From positions 248,001-312,000 of the forward strand of contig NW_027040888.1 in assembly GCF_037179485.1 (NCBI RefSeq): 64,000 nt of DNA. The letters are read 5' to 3'. Positions 1 through 10,423 of the stretch are shown in pieces (the first letter of the stretch is position 1; the number at the start of each line of letters is the position of its first letter). This DNA comes from Ochlerotatus camptorhynchus (lineage: Eukaryota > Arthropoda > Insecta > Diptera > Culicidae). The notes under the pieces were generated by a model. The model saw only the letters and a list, made by a program, of their open reading frames with translations. It made no database searches and was not told where the DNA came from. Both the position numbers and the translations under genes were made by a program.

Positions 1-30
1 CTGAAAATCTCTTAAATGTTGATCAATCAA

Positions 31-279
31 TTAACACTCCGAACACGATGCCTCCGGTAAAATGTGTAGAAGGCAAATTTGCAATGTTTGAAAAATCATA
101 TCTCAGCCAATTATCAAGGAATTTCAAATTTATTGGTGCCATTTGAAACTTCATACTTCAAAAATTAATTCGGTATAAATAGATTTAAAATCTATTGGTA
201 AATTGTTGAGCAGTGGTTTTTATAACATTGCCAATTTTCCGTTACTCGTTTTACAGGAGACATCGTGTTCGGAGTTTAA
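31..279. mobile_element. TTAA-flanked MITE
   Basis: A short non-autonomous DNA element. TTAA occurs at 31-34 and again at 276-279. Directly inside, the ends are inverted repeats of about 27 bp that share ACTCCGAACACGATG. TTAA target duplication is characteristic of piggyBac-type elements, so that superfamily is inferred. There is no coding capacity. Confidence 0.75.
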
Positions 280-347
280 AACAACGAGAAATTCTGAGCT
301 GAACTGCCAGTAAATATGGATAGTAATTAGTTTTTCGACTGTTGGTT

Positions 348-890
348 GGTACTTTGTACGGATTTCGGCTTTGCAGTCTGGCGAGATCAAACGATAAGTT
401 TTTATCTGCCAAAGCAGTATTTAAAGCAGGCTTGCTTCCACTCATTTGCTACAAAAAATTGTTTTTCGGAATTATGAAATCATTAGATATTATAATGATA
501 GTTAGTAGCTGTAAGTTACAAGATAAGGTTGTAAACTAGGTGTTTGACACATAAAACCTGTCATTATTGCTTTCAGTGCGTCACAATCAGCGACTTTACG
601 ATTCGTGAGCGCTCACTCTGAGTGAACGCTCACGAGTCATAAATTCGCTGATTGTGACGCACTGAAAGCGAAATTGACAGGTTTTATGTGTCAAATACAT
701 ACCTTCCAACCTCTTCTTGTTTCTGACAAGTACAAACTTTCATAATAGCATCCAATGACTCCATAATTCCGAAAAACATTTTTTATAGCGAAGTGAGTGG
801 AAGTAACTCTGATTTAAAGCCTAACTACGTCTCTGTACGGGACTAGCTGAGAGACTCTTAAAATAATAAAAAATGCTTCTGCCTTCAAGT
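348..890. mobile_element. Large foldback (palindromic) element
   Basis: The sequence folds on a centre near 619. The inner arms, about 543-617 and 622-696, are nearly identical: each carries GTTTGACACATAAAACCTGT or its complement and TGCGTCACAATCAGCGA. The outer arms, about 350-540 and 700-885, are more diverged but still align, for example around TTTTTCGGAATTATG. The gradient of divergence suggests an old long foldback whose core was converted or renewed. No transposase is present. Confidence 0.75.
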
Positions 891-1545
891 CGACTGTTGC
901 CGGTAACACGTGATTCGCAAAAAAAAAGGTTTGCATGCAACTCAAATTTCAGTTACAATTCTCAGGAGCAGAATGATTGAACTGATCCAATAACAATTGA
1001 CGGTGCAACTTCTACCCACCGCAGGCAGTAAATTCGTGCCATTGCCCATGAATACGCAACGATTGCTGAAAAAAAAAACTGTCAAACCAAATATGGGTTA
1101 GGCAAATGAAAAATTTCAGCACCCACAACCAGAAGCCCGACGAAGTTCCCTGTTTACTATTTTGCCGGCTTGTGTGTAGCTTGTGTTTTGGTTACTTATC
1201 GCTGTGAATTTTCGGAGTTGCAATAAATGAGCGCCGGGCTGCGATGATGCACACGAGACAGCAGACCTAATTTATTGGCAGGCAAACTGAATGTGACGAA
1301 AGTTTGGAGTGCTTATCATTTGTCAGATTATCTGAAGCATTTATATATCAATCTCGGATGGAATGAATGGAACGAAGTTCATGATGAAATGATAACATAT
1401 TCGCTCTCTGTATGATTCAGAGCTGATAAGATCGTATTGGGATTTCAGATAGCTTTGAGTTACAGACCTCATGATAAGTCTTCGAGATTGAATAAGAAAA
1501 CACAAATTATGTCTAACGACGACCAACGCTCAGGTGACTTCCTAA
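891..1545. other. Intergenic, nothing recognised
   Basis: AT-rich sequence. No reading frame, repeat copy or structure is supported here. Confidence 0.5.
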
Positions 1546-1812
1546 TAAGCTGGTGGTTTAGTGGTTAGCGTGACTGCCTCTCACCCCAAAGGGCCTGGGT
1601 CCAATCCCAGTTGGCACCGTCGGGATTTTCTGAGGCATAAAATCTCTGATCACGCCTTCCTTTGGAAAGGAAATAAATCCGTTGGTCCCCGGTTCATGAG
1701 TTGATGGGTCGATAGGTAGGGTCCAGGTGTGGGAACTGCCTTCTTGGCATCGGAAGCATTTGGTGCTCAGTACGGAAACCAAGATCGACGGAAAGAAAAT
1801 CAAGAAAAAAAA
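1546..1812 (+). mobile_element. tRNA-derived SINE, Feilai-like
   Basis: The head is a tRNA-like pol III promoter: an A-box-like TGGTTTAGTGGTTAGCGTG near 1553, and a B-box-like GGGTCCAATCCCAG near 1607. The body is shared with the copy at 36777-37050, including CGGTTCATGAGTTGATGGG and the GATCGACGGAAA end, and is followed by an A-rich tail. No clean target duplication was found. Feilai is the known tRNA-related SINE of Aedes aegypti. The assignment rests on structure, not on a library match. Confidence 0.75.
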
Positions 1813-1859
1813 AGACGATTCTTAAGATTTATCGAGGAGGGCGACACATATGAACCTCT

Positions 1860-2930
1860 ATTCTAGATGCTCGAAAAATCCACACTAGCGAATGAATCTT
1901 CGAAAATTCTTCAAACTTCCCTAGGAATTTTCTCCCACCTTACCCTGTAAGTTATTTTCCTATTCGTTCCGAGAGGCTATTTAGACATCCCTTGGAATTT
2001 TCTTCAGGCTTTGCTCAAAAGGTTCTTCTATCTTCTCGCGTCAGTTTTTTTTTCAACTTCCCTGGAACTGTAGCAATGCTTCAAGACTTTTATCGCGGTT
2101 TCATTAGCTTCAGGAAAACTGTAGGAACTTTTCAGAAGTTCTGAAACTTCAGAATAGTTCAGACTTTTGGGATCTAAAAATTTAAAGATCTACCCTTACA
2201 GTTCCGATAAATTACAGACAGTTTCATTAACTGCTACAACAATTTGAGAACCCGGGAATTTCAGAAACTTAAGGAAAACATCTGAAATATTTTGGAAACT
2301 TCACAAGTCCAAACATCTTCATGGAAATTTAATGATTTTCAGGACAGTTCCATTTGTTTCAGGAGAATTGAGATAATCTTAGGGAAGCTCTGAGAACATC
2401 AGGACACACCAATTCAAGAAAATTTCTGAAACTTTAAAAGGAGTTTGGAGAAACTCAAGGAATTTACGAAAACTTTAGCAAATTTTCGAGAAGTTCATGA
2501 AAACTTTGTAAACTTCAAAACTTCCCCATTAACTTCAGGAAAATTGCAAGAACTTTCAAGGAGTTCAGAGAAATTGAGGTATATTTTGAAGTGCATTTCA
2601 GGAATGTTCTGAAAACATCAGGGACATTAAGGGGGTTTCAGGGATATTTTATGAATATCAGGCATATTGTTGGATCATTTGAACATGAAAGGCACTCCAG
2701 CGTCTCCAGAAAGTTCAATAAAAGTTTTACCGGATGTATCTATCGAGTTCTCCCAGATGTTTTTTTCGTCCTCGGTAAGCTTCTCCATAAGTCCTTCTCC
2801 GTAGGTTTTTCCGACTTGTATTGGAAGGTTTTTCCGAGCTTCTTCTGATTTCCCCTGGAATTAGCTTCGAATTTCCAAAACTTTTCTGGTTTCCTCTGGG
2901 TGTGTCATCCAATTTTTTAGAAATAGTTGA
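1860..2930. repeat. Degenerate short-period purine-rich repeat
   Basis: About 1 kb is built from loosely repeated words such as AACTTCAGGAAAACTT, CAGAACTTCAAGGA and AATTTTCAGG, with an irregular period of roughly 15-25 bases. Similar blocks lie at 3470-3620, 4170-4260, 4650-5060 and 62960-63240. It looks like an eroded minisatellite. No coding potential is evident. Confidence 0.6.
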
Positions 2931-2945
2931 AGATGCTAATTTCAA

Positions 2946-3660
2946 ATACCAGACTGTAGTGGTAATTTTTATACGATAAATAGAGTAGATGAAAGTGTAG
3001 AGTTGATAGTTCCGTTAGAGTACGGCAGTGTGAAAATTGCATATAGATAATTTTTTCAATATAATTAAGAGACTAATTCAAATATTCTCCGGAAATTTCT
3101 TCGAACTTACCTGGAAAGCACATTTTTCGTTCTACCCTACATCGATATTGACAATATTTATGTATTCACGTCATCAATTTTATTGTGAATACATGCTTTA
3201 GACATCGACATTGACAACTTTTCCAAGAATTTGCAGTGGAAAAAATGCCCAGCGATAAGCAGGGGTGGCATCTGCTGTCAAATCGGCCTACTGATCATCA
3301 ATCAATGAGAAGTAAATAGGGAAGGTCCAGTGAATTTGTCGGTTCTACAAAGGCTAAAAAATTGGTCTACTTCTTCTTTTTGAAATACTCTTCGATCATC
3401 ATTTTCTTAATGTATTGGTAAAATTAATTGGTCTTCAGATCAATTTGAAGGCCTTCAAGAAAGTGTGTAGATTTTCTGACAATTTTTAAAAACTAGACGA
3501 TTTCAGAGAATGGAGATTTTGAGAGAGACATTTAAAACTTCAAGGAAGCTGAAATATTTTCCGATAAATTTTGATAACTTAAGCTAATTTAGAAGATCTT
3601 CAGGGATACTTTCAGATCGTCAGAGTAGAGAAATTTATTGATCCTTAAGGTTTTTTTTTG
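2946..3660. other. Intergenic with repeat scraps
   Basis: A stretch near 3009-3043 (GTTCCGTTAGAGTACGGCAG) also occurs in the foldback at 59003-59870, so it is a fragment of that dispersed family. Positions 3470-3620 resemble the degenerate repeat at 1860-2930. Nothing else is recognisable. Confidence 0.5.
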
Positions 3661-3667
3661 TAGATCT

Positions 3668-4168
3668 TGAGAATAGAACCAACAATCAATACGAAACTAA
3701 CAAAATTGGCTCACTACTTGACTAGCCTATTGGTCCCAAGCAAACGATTAACGTACCCCATTCTAGTCGAAATTCTAGTACTACACAATGTTTGTTTTGC
3801 TTCGCTATGAAAGTTTGACAGATAAAATGAGGGGTTAGTGGATTTTCTTATGTTTCGAGAGGTGTATCGATTGGCTTGGGACCAAAGAGAGTACCAGAGC
3901 TGAGCCAAAAAGTTGAGCACGTTTCTTCGGGACCTTCTGGTCTTAAGCTGGGTTTAGACAGGGCAAGTCAATTGATCAAGTCAGTTGAATTCAACTGACT
4001 TGAACGCGAATTGAACGTGTAAACCATGCCATTCAACTGACTTGATCAACTCACTTGAATTGAAAAAAGTTGAACCAGGCTCAACTTTTCAAGCCAATTG
4101 AATTCAACTGAGTTGATCATTTGACTTGCCTAATCTAAACCCAGCTTTAGAGTTACTTCTATGATAGA
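3668..4168 (-). mobile_element. Repeat family R1, copy A (split)
   Basis: A member of a roughly 260-bp dispersed family with copies at 44496-44770, 50650-50905 and 51161-51421. Shared words include ACTAGCCTATTGGTCCCAAG and AAAAAGTTGAGCACG. This copy is interrupted at 3946-4147 by a TA-flanked MITE. Strand is given relative to the 44496 copy. Confidence 0.75.
3946..4147. mobile_element. Palindromic TA-MITE inserted in R1
   Basis: The ends are AGCTGGGTTTAGACAGG and its complement. TA flanks both sides (3944-3945 and 4148-4149). Comparing the interrupted R1 copy with intact copies shows an exact empty site reading TCTTAGAGTTAC. The body is rich in TTGAATTCAACTGACTTGA palindromes. TA duplication fits Tc1/mariner mobilisation. 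A second copy is broken up at 8559-11047. Confidence 0.88.
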
Positions 4169-5060
4169 ACTACGGACCCTCAGACAACTTTACAGAACTT
4201 TAAAGGTATTTGCAGAACTTCAGAAAAGTAGATATTAAGAGAAATTTGCAGAACTGCAAGGAATTTTGCATCAATGTGTGTCACGCGATCGTCTTTTTAC
4301 TCGGCAGCAACCATTGTGTGGTCCTCCTCATTGTTCTTCATCAGCAGTTCTTTCAGTCGATGCGTCGTTGACTTTGGAAAGCAACCGTTTCGTAATGAAT
4401 GTGTGAGTGCTGACCACGTTTTGCGTCCATTGTTGCAATGGACGGGCTCTGACCCTCGTTGGCGAATCTGCCATAGAATTAGACCATTGGAAGCGGCTCC
4501 CGTTCTGGTGGAGGAGGCTTATTGGACAGCGGAAGATAAAATGTTATAGTTTTAAGATGTATTGTATAGTAAACAAGAATCCTCGGCTCTGTAAAGATAA
4601 TCGGGTTGAGCCTTATCAAATAAATTAATAAAAAAAAAGAAATTTTGCAGATCCTCTGAGACATTGAGTGGTTCAGGAAGCTTCACAGTTTCAAAAAAAA
4701 TGTGAGATCGTCCGAAAAATTCGTTAAATCTCAGAAAATTACTTCAATTCCAAAAACAAATTGCAGCAAAGTACGAAAGTCTAAGATTTTGCAGAACTCC
4801 ATGGAAGTTGGAAATAGATAGATTTGAAGAACTTCAAAGAAGTCTGTAGAACTTCAGGAAGCTCGTATATTTTTAGAAAAAATGTCAAAACTCACAGAAC
4901 TTTGGGAAAGACTTTTTAGATTTTAAGATAAATTTGGAGAACTTCTGAAGAACACAGAACTTCAAAGAAACATGCAGAATTGAGTTCTTTACAGAAAATT
5001 TCAGAACTCATGGAATCATATAGACCTATAGGGAACTTTTCCCACTAGTTGGTATCGACA
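4169..5060. repeat. Degenerate purine-rich repeat, interrupted
   Basis: The same repeat class as 1860-2930 (words such as AGAACTTCAGGAA and AATTTGCAGAACT). It is split by a retro-insertion at 4271-4640. Confidence 0.55.
4271..4640 (+). mobile_element. 5'-truncated non-LTR insertion
   Basis: The insert ends in an A-rich tail (about 4625-4640) and is flanked by the direct repeat AATTTTGCA at 4262-4270 and 4641-4649, as expected for target-primed reverse transcription. The 3' part has a short GGCTCTG/GAGCC hairpin followed by ATCAAATAAAT. A 91-codon frame at 4274-4549 contains a His/Cys-bearing stretch that could be a LINE C-terminus, but this is weak. Family not identified. Confidence 0.65.
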
Positions 5061-5551
5061 TCCTGGTGAAGTTTTGAGATCCTTTTTCGTCTTCATATCG
5101 CAGTTCTTGAAGGACAAGATGAGCCAGATCCCTGCTGGTGTTCCTCATGAGCAACCATTTTCTACTCCACAAAGTTCACCTTCTCCTTCTCATTTTATTT
5201 AAAATAATGATAGCTAATACGCCTGCCGTAATCAGAGTAAATTTTCCGGTAATTCATGATGGAAGTATTTACTTTTGATTCCTGATACAGTTTTGTTTTG
5301 AAATGTAAATTGACAGTTCTTTCGACAAGCAGTGTGAACACCAGCAAACAGGGGGGTTCGAAAAAGTGTGCCGATAGTAAATTCGAGCAGTTTTTCATTA
5401 TGGAGGCGGTCAAAATCAGACCAAGAAATCAGATAGTCTAAACGGACTTTTAGTGAAAGGCTTTCGTTAGTTGGGCTGAGCTGTGAAGCTGAAAATTGGT
5501 TGAGGGATACACCTATTGTTTATTATCATCACAATCCTTTAGCAACTATCT
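5061..5551. other. Intergenic, nothing recognised
   Basis: No supported gene or repeat was seen. Confidence 0.5.
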
Positions 5552-5567
5552 AAATTGTTCGTACATC

Positions 5568-5865
5568 TTCTTCTTCTTCTTCGCATTTCAAGCTTATTGC
5601 ATATCGCATATTAGCTTATAGCGTGCTCTCAACTTATTGTTCTAGATGCACTTCCACAGTTATTAATTGAGAGCTTTCGATGCCTGTACCATTTTTGCAT
5701 TGGTATAATTGTGTGGCAAATCCAATCATACTTCTATGCACAGGGAAGTCGAGAAATTTTCCTACCCGAAAAATTCCTAGACCGGACCGGGAATTGAACC
5801 CAGCAACCTCCAGCATGGTCTTGCTTTGTAGCTGCGCCTTTACCGACTGAGCTAAGGGAGGGCCC
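5568..5865 (-). mobile_element. tRNA-derived SINE, second family
   Basis: Read on the minus strand, the 5' head from 5865 is tRNA-like: CCCTCCCTTAGCTCAGTCGG (A box) followed about 40 bases later by GGGTTCAATTCCCGG (B box). The 3' end is a (GAA)n tail near 5568-5580. A perfect 16-bp target duplication, AAATTGTTCGTACATC, lies at 5552-5567 and 5866-5881. This is a complete retroposed copy, unrelated in its body to the Feilai-like SINEs elsewhere in the window. Confidence 0.92.
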
Positions 5866-5881
5866 AAATTGTTCGTACATC

Positions 5882-6406
5882 AGCCCCGCGAAAACGAATC
5901 AGCACTGTCAGAAATGACGTTTAACTTGGATTTAGATTGACTACAGCCCACGTAGCCCACTTGAACATAGCTCAATGAGCGAAATTTAACTGTGAATGTG
6001 TTTTACCCAGGAAATTTTCGATCTAGAATCATGAAATACATGTTTTAAATTTTCGTATTAATAATGTATGAATGTATGTGTATACTAAGGATGATGATTG
6101 AGTGATATTTAAAAAAATAAGAAGAACACTAAATTACTTACCCTTTGTAGAACCTTAAACGGCTGAAGGAATGTGACGTCAAACTCCCTCATACAATTAA
6201 ACAGCCGGAGAACAAAAGACAGATCTAATTTCATACATTTTTTAGGTTAGCCAGAGAAAAGCAGTAAACACCTTTACACGGCGATGTACCCGCTAGTGTG
6301 CGTGCGTTAAACGTCACTAATCTCTATAAGGTGATCCATGGGACGTTTCTCAGTGGAACTGACAGCTAGAAATCAAGAGTGTGTGAGTGATCTGGTGCTA
6401 ATGCTA
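5882..6406. other. Intergenic, nothing recognised
   Basis: AT-rich; no gene or repeat supported. Confidence 0.5.
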
Positions 6407-6655
6407 GATAAACATTTCAAAAGGTCCTATCTGCATTGATCGATTCTCTTAATCTACTTTCTCTTCCGTTAATAACTCAGCTGCAAAACCTTTCTCTGTT
6501 GTATTTGACGTTTGGACGCTAGATAAGAACCTCCTTTATCAAACTATGTGGTAGAATTATCGCGAAATCTGTTTGCATAGCAGTGATTATGAAAAGAGAA
6601 TGTCGATGAAGAGAATCGATCAAAGCAGATAGGACCATTTAAAATGTTCATCGAG
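6407..6655. mobile_element. Foldback element, AGAGAATCGATCA family
   Basis: The arms at about 6408-6450 and 6610-6652 are inverted copies sharing GGTCCTATCTGC and TGATCGATTCTCTT. A subterminal TTAATAACTCAGCTGCA motif recurs near 60215. Related pieces occur at 15558-15811, 39850-39890 and 59958-60240. Non-coding. Confidence 0.75.
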
Positions 6656-7496
6656 AATGGTGCTGAATGTAAACATAAACAAAGCAGAAATTCATATGAG
6701 AATAAACTGCCAATTCTACTGTGAACTGTCAAAAGTTCTTGGTAAACAAAAAAGTCAGCTGATTGCAACTGTCTCGTGGACAACCTTATTGAGCTTTCTG
6801 ACGTTTATAACACACACCCTTGTGTAATCCCATTTTCAAGTGCGAAGTTTGTTATCCTCACTTTCGCTCCAGCCAAAAATGTTGGTTTGTTATTGTTATA
6901 GAGTTTTTTGACGTTTCATCGGCGCACACTACTGCACCAGAAAGATGCTTAAACGTCAAAAAGGTCTATAGGCGAAGATCCAAACGTAAATTTGTCGAAA
7001 TTATTTGCTCGCTCACGTGAACTAACACAACTAACACCACCAGCAGATAAGGAACAGTTTCCACAACATGAAGGTGGTGTTAGTATCGACAAATTACCAT
7101 TAGAAGCTTCCTTTACAAAATTCATCCTTGAAATGAAGAGCCGCTATATCACTAAACTTAAATACTGATTTTGCAGAGTCATTTGAGTAATTATCACCGA
7201 GGAACTGTCCTATGTCACGTAAGACAGTGGACACCTCCTAAATGATAAGCACTCAAATGTCGTTGGGCAGGGGGAAAACTTTTTTTTACGCGCTGTTTCA
7301 TCCCGTCCCCAACACTGAGACTTCAGTGTATAAGTAGAAGTCAAAATCAAAGCAATTATTGCCGCGCGCCCACAAAATCGGAACGGGCGTGTGGGACACA
7401 CACTGTCCGGTGTCGAAATTAACATTAGCAATATAGGAAGTTGAGTGATGCCAGCGAGTAATGTCGTTTAGATTTTTAGTCTTCTTTACTTATTTA
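6656..7496. other. Intergenic, nothing recognised
   Basis: No convincing open frame or repeat; only short frames of under 90 codons. Confidence 0.5.
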
Positions 7497-7925
7497 TCGT
7501 CGGTGTCTGTTGCGCAATCTAGCGCCAATCACCGACGGACATCGATTGCCATCCATTGACGGCAATCGGATGTGCAGGAAGGCAGCTTTCACACCTGCTT
7601 AGTAAAGAGGCTGAATTTATAAAGAGACAACATGTCAAAATTGGAACAATCGATAATCTGTCAAAGTCATTCCAATCGAGCTGAAGACCTGTCAAATGGA
7701 TAAGATGTCGCCTATTTATAAATTCAGGCTCTTTACTGCGTAGGATATCGCACCCATTCAAACACAAATGGGCCGGGACCAACGGCTTTACTTCCCTTCC
7801 TAAGGAAGACGTGACCAGAGATTGTTATGCCTCAGAAAAATCCCACCGACCTCGGCTGGGATTGAACCCATACCCATTGGGGTGAGAAAGCAGTCACGCC
7901 TACCACTACACTAACGGCGCCGGCA
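7497..7925 (-). mobile_element. tRNA-derived SINE, Feilai-related subfamily, interrupted
   Basis: The minus-strand head (from about 7925) contains GTGTAGTGGTAGGCGTGACT and a B-box-like GGGTTCAATCCCAG. The body matches the copies at 14634-14928 and 61822-61974, including TGGATGGCAATCGATGTCCG. A palindromic MITE (7599-7737) is inserted in the middle; the uninterrupted site CACCTGCGTAGGATATCG is seen in the 14634 copy. Confidence 0.88.
7599..7737. mobile_element. MITE nested in SINE
   Basis: Terminal inverted repeats AGTAAAGAGGCTGAATTTAT (left) and its complement (right, with one extra C/G difference). Comparison with an empty SINE copy shows a 2-3 bp target duplication (GC or TGC). About 139 bp, non-coding. 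Confidence 0.82.
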
Positions 7926-8556
7926 GTTTTTCAGTCGTATGCTCCTCATTGGTGCGGAGTCACTCGAAATGGTTGTCGAAAAAAAATTTCAACGATCAGG
8001 ACCAAACCAAACCAAAAGATAAAGTATTAAGATCAACCACTCAAAATGTAATGCTTACATTAAATTGTAAAGTAATAAAACAAGATACTAATACGATACT
8101 GGCTGACCAAATGTTATGAATAACAATGAAAAAGTACCATTAATTCAATGCAATAATCATTGTAAATTTAACATCATCAACAAAGAAAGCCTAATCGTCT
8201 AAATAAACGGGTCTGTAGGAAATCAGCAAAAGCATATTCGACCATTTGACTTGATATTGATCAGTTTCTTACTTGATAACCATGTCAAAGCTAACTCCGA
8301 ACTATACAAAATATTGGCTCAATCAAGTAATAGTAAAAAAATAATGTGAAAGTTACGATCGAGTTCTAATTTTTGCTCTGAAAAAAGACGCCAATTTGTG
8401 AGCGATGTTGAGAGGATGTAAACAAAAGCATGAAAATTAATATTTTTCCAGCAAAATAACTTGAAAAAAGAATGTCACGGACTCCGCACCATTCAGGTGT
8501 GCACAATAAATGAAGTGGAAAGGAAATTTGCCGAAGACAGCATCCCAACATTCCAT
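7926..8556. other. Intergenic, nothing recognised
   Basis: AT-rich; no gene or repeat supported. Confidence 0.5.
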
Positions 8557-9380
8557 TAAGCTGGGCTTAGACACACACTTAGAAAAATTCATGTACATTT
8601 AGGCTCTGAACCATTTGGTGGATTATTTTAACTTTTGGTTAAAATTTGACAGATAAAAAGTTATCGATTAACCCTGCTATCCGAGCATGATTATTTCTGA
8701 CAGACAAGAAGTTAAATTTTGACAACCGTGGCTCGAAAATCAGTCGATCGACAGCACAGGGATTTTCGAACATAGAAAATAACTTTCGAAATGTCACTTT
8801 TAACCACTAGTTAAATTTAACCCGGCAAATGGTTTACAGCATGGACCCAAAGGGTAAGGACCTCCTTCACGCGATTTTTTTTTTGGTTCACCTAGCTGTT
8901 TTTTTAGTGTACCTGGTGCACCCGGTACTAGAGCAAAAGACAGCAATTTGTACCAGAACAGGTGTCAAAAGTGACACAGACAGCACAACTGCCAGCAAAA
9001 GCGCCAGCAAAAAAAAGCTGAGAAACAGCGGTGGATGGATGTTATATGGAGGAGTTACTGTCATAAATATAGGAATATTTTTAAATAAAAACAATCGAAT
9101 CGGCATATTGCCTTCTGCTAAAATGTTCAAAATACTCTTGAGAAGGCGTAATTATTGCGATCATAATATGAAAAAACTTAATAATCATCATGCCAATCAA
9201 TTCTAAACGGAGAAGAGTGGAGATTACGAAACAATTTCAAAGATATATCACATAGCTGTTAGTTCTAAAATTAATGTTAATTCTATTTATATCATTTTGC
9301 AACTTCCAAATAATCTCGAGGGACCAAAAAAGCTGTCCTCGAGGATGTTAATGCGGTAAACAGTGAGGATAAGAGGCCTT

Positions 9381-9523
9381 CCCCCTTATTCTGCGAGTCA
9401 CGTGACTCTCTCTCACCGGTGAGGTGACTCTACATGCAAATCAAATGGAGAGTCACCTCACACGAGGTGACTATTGTCACCTCACCGGTGAGAGAGAGTC
9501 ACGTGACTCGCAGAATAAGGGGG
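9381..9523. mobile_element. Palindromic MITE with 3-bp duplication
   Basis: Starts CCCCCTTATTCTGCGAGTCA and ends with the complement. CTT flanks both sides. The longer copy at 44266-44432 shares the ends and is flanked by AAT on both sides, so the 3-bp duplication is supported twice. The arms contain CACGTG and ACCGGT palindromes. This copy has lost about 25 bp of one arm. Confidence 0.9.
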
Positions 9524-9536
9524 CTTGTTAGTTCAG

Positions 9537-10423
9537 TTCGCACTTACTTAACAGAGATGCACAATTACCACGAGAGAAGGCAATTTTGTTCGCACCATTA
9601 GACCACCAGTTTGCCACTGGAGTTCCCCAACATAGTTTCTAAAGTTGATCATGTTCGCAATCTGACGCCATCGGTGTTCACAGACCCACCCGTTGCCACA
9701 GGTACCGTCCGCATTGATCGATGGAGAAATAATGTTACCATTGGTATCCTGTGGTGGTCCTTGGTCCTTATTGGCGAAGAAGAACGAACTCATGAGACGT
9801 AGTTGACCGAATGGATGGGCAGCAGCGAAGGCCGTAGCCATCTTGTAGGGTTTGGGCACTGTATGGGTCAAAATTCTGCCATGATCACGATGGTTATCAT
9901 AATTATCCACAAAGACGAGCGAAACCTGCGATGGCAGAAAGCCCCACTCTTCTCCAAACTTTTGCAACCACACGAGTAGATCATTACCGCTAAATGTAGG
10001 ACGAATATTGGAACTCCGGTACTGTGCCTAGATGATTGTATTCCCATTTTCCAACGGCCTCATGTGGACCACCATCGATAAACTCTTGCATTAAGAAACA
10101 CGCGATCCAGGAGCAAAGCCAAAGTTAGTGTTCAGATTGCTTAGTCTGTTAAAGATGACTTCCATATCTTGAGGATACATATGCTTGGCGGCATCAATTC
10201 GGAAACCAGCCACTCCAAGCTCAATCAGATGGTCCAAGAAGTCAAGGATCCTATCACGAACCCAATCTCTGCTTTGATCCAAATCTGGTAATCCCAAAAG
10301 TTCACAGTTTCTTATCTGCCAAGCGTCACCCCAATCAGTAATTGAGCACGATGGATTGAAATCGAGTATGGTGAACGGAACAGCTGGGTAATCCGGGTAA
10401 TCACGATCACGTTCAGGTACTGA
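9537..10423 (-). pseudogene. Alpha-amylase gene fragment, frameshifted
   Basis: The minus strand encodes the central part of a GH13 animal alpha-amylase: DITDWGD-type sequence near 10340, GLPDLDQ (10297), then AGFRIDAAKHM (around 10180) with the nucleophile Asp, MQEFID (near 10070) with the acid/base Glu, and FVDNYDNHRDHG (near 9890), where the family normally has VDNHDN. Frames shift near 10090 and 9990, a stop falls near 10000, and the C-terminal part (ANWWSNGANKIAFSRGN in another frame near 9580) is offset again. An intact splice acceptor (TTTCAG at about 10424) precedes the fragment, so it derives from genomic DNA, not mRNA. It lies inside the transposon at 8841-10633. Not functional. Confidence 0.9.

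Noticed and set aside
1546..1640. Possible functional tRNA genes at the SINE heads
   Set aside because: The heads have A and B boxes but no cloverleaf with paired acceptor stems, and all continue into SINE bodies.
1860..5060. CRISPR-like array impression from regularly recurring words
   Set aside because: The words are degenerate, spacing is irregular, there are no unique spacers, and the genome is eukaryotic.
8829..9206. 125-codon plus-strand frame inside the Mutator-like element
   Set aside because: Its start lies across the transposon boundary, the hydrophobic stretch comes from T-rich sequence, and no family is recognised. Not accepted as a gene.
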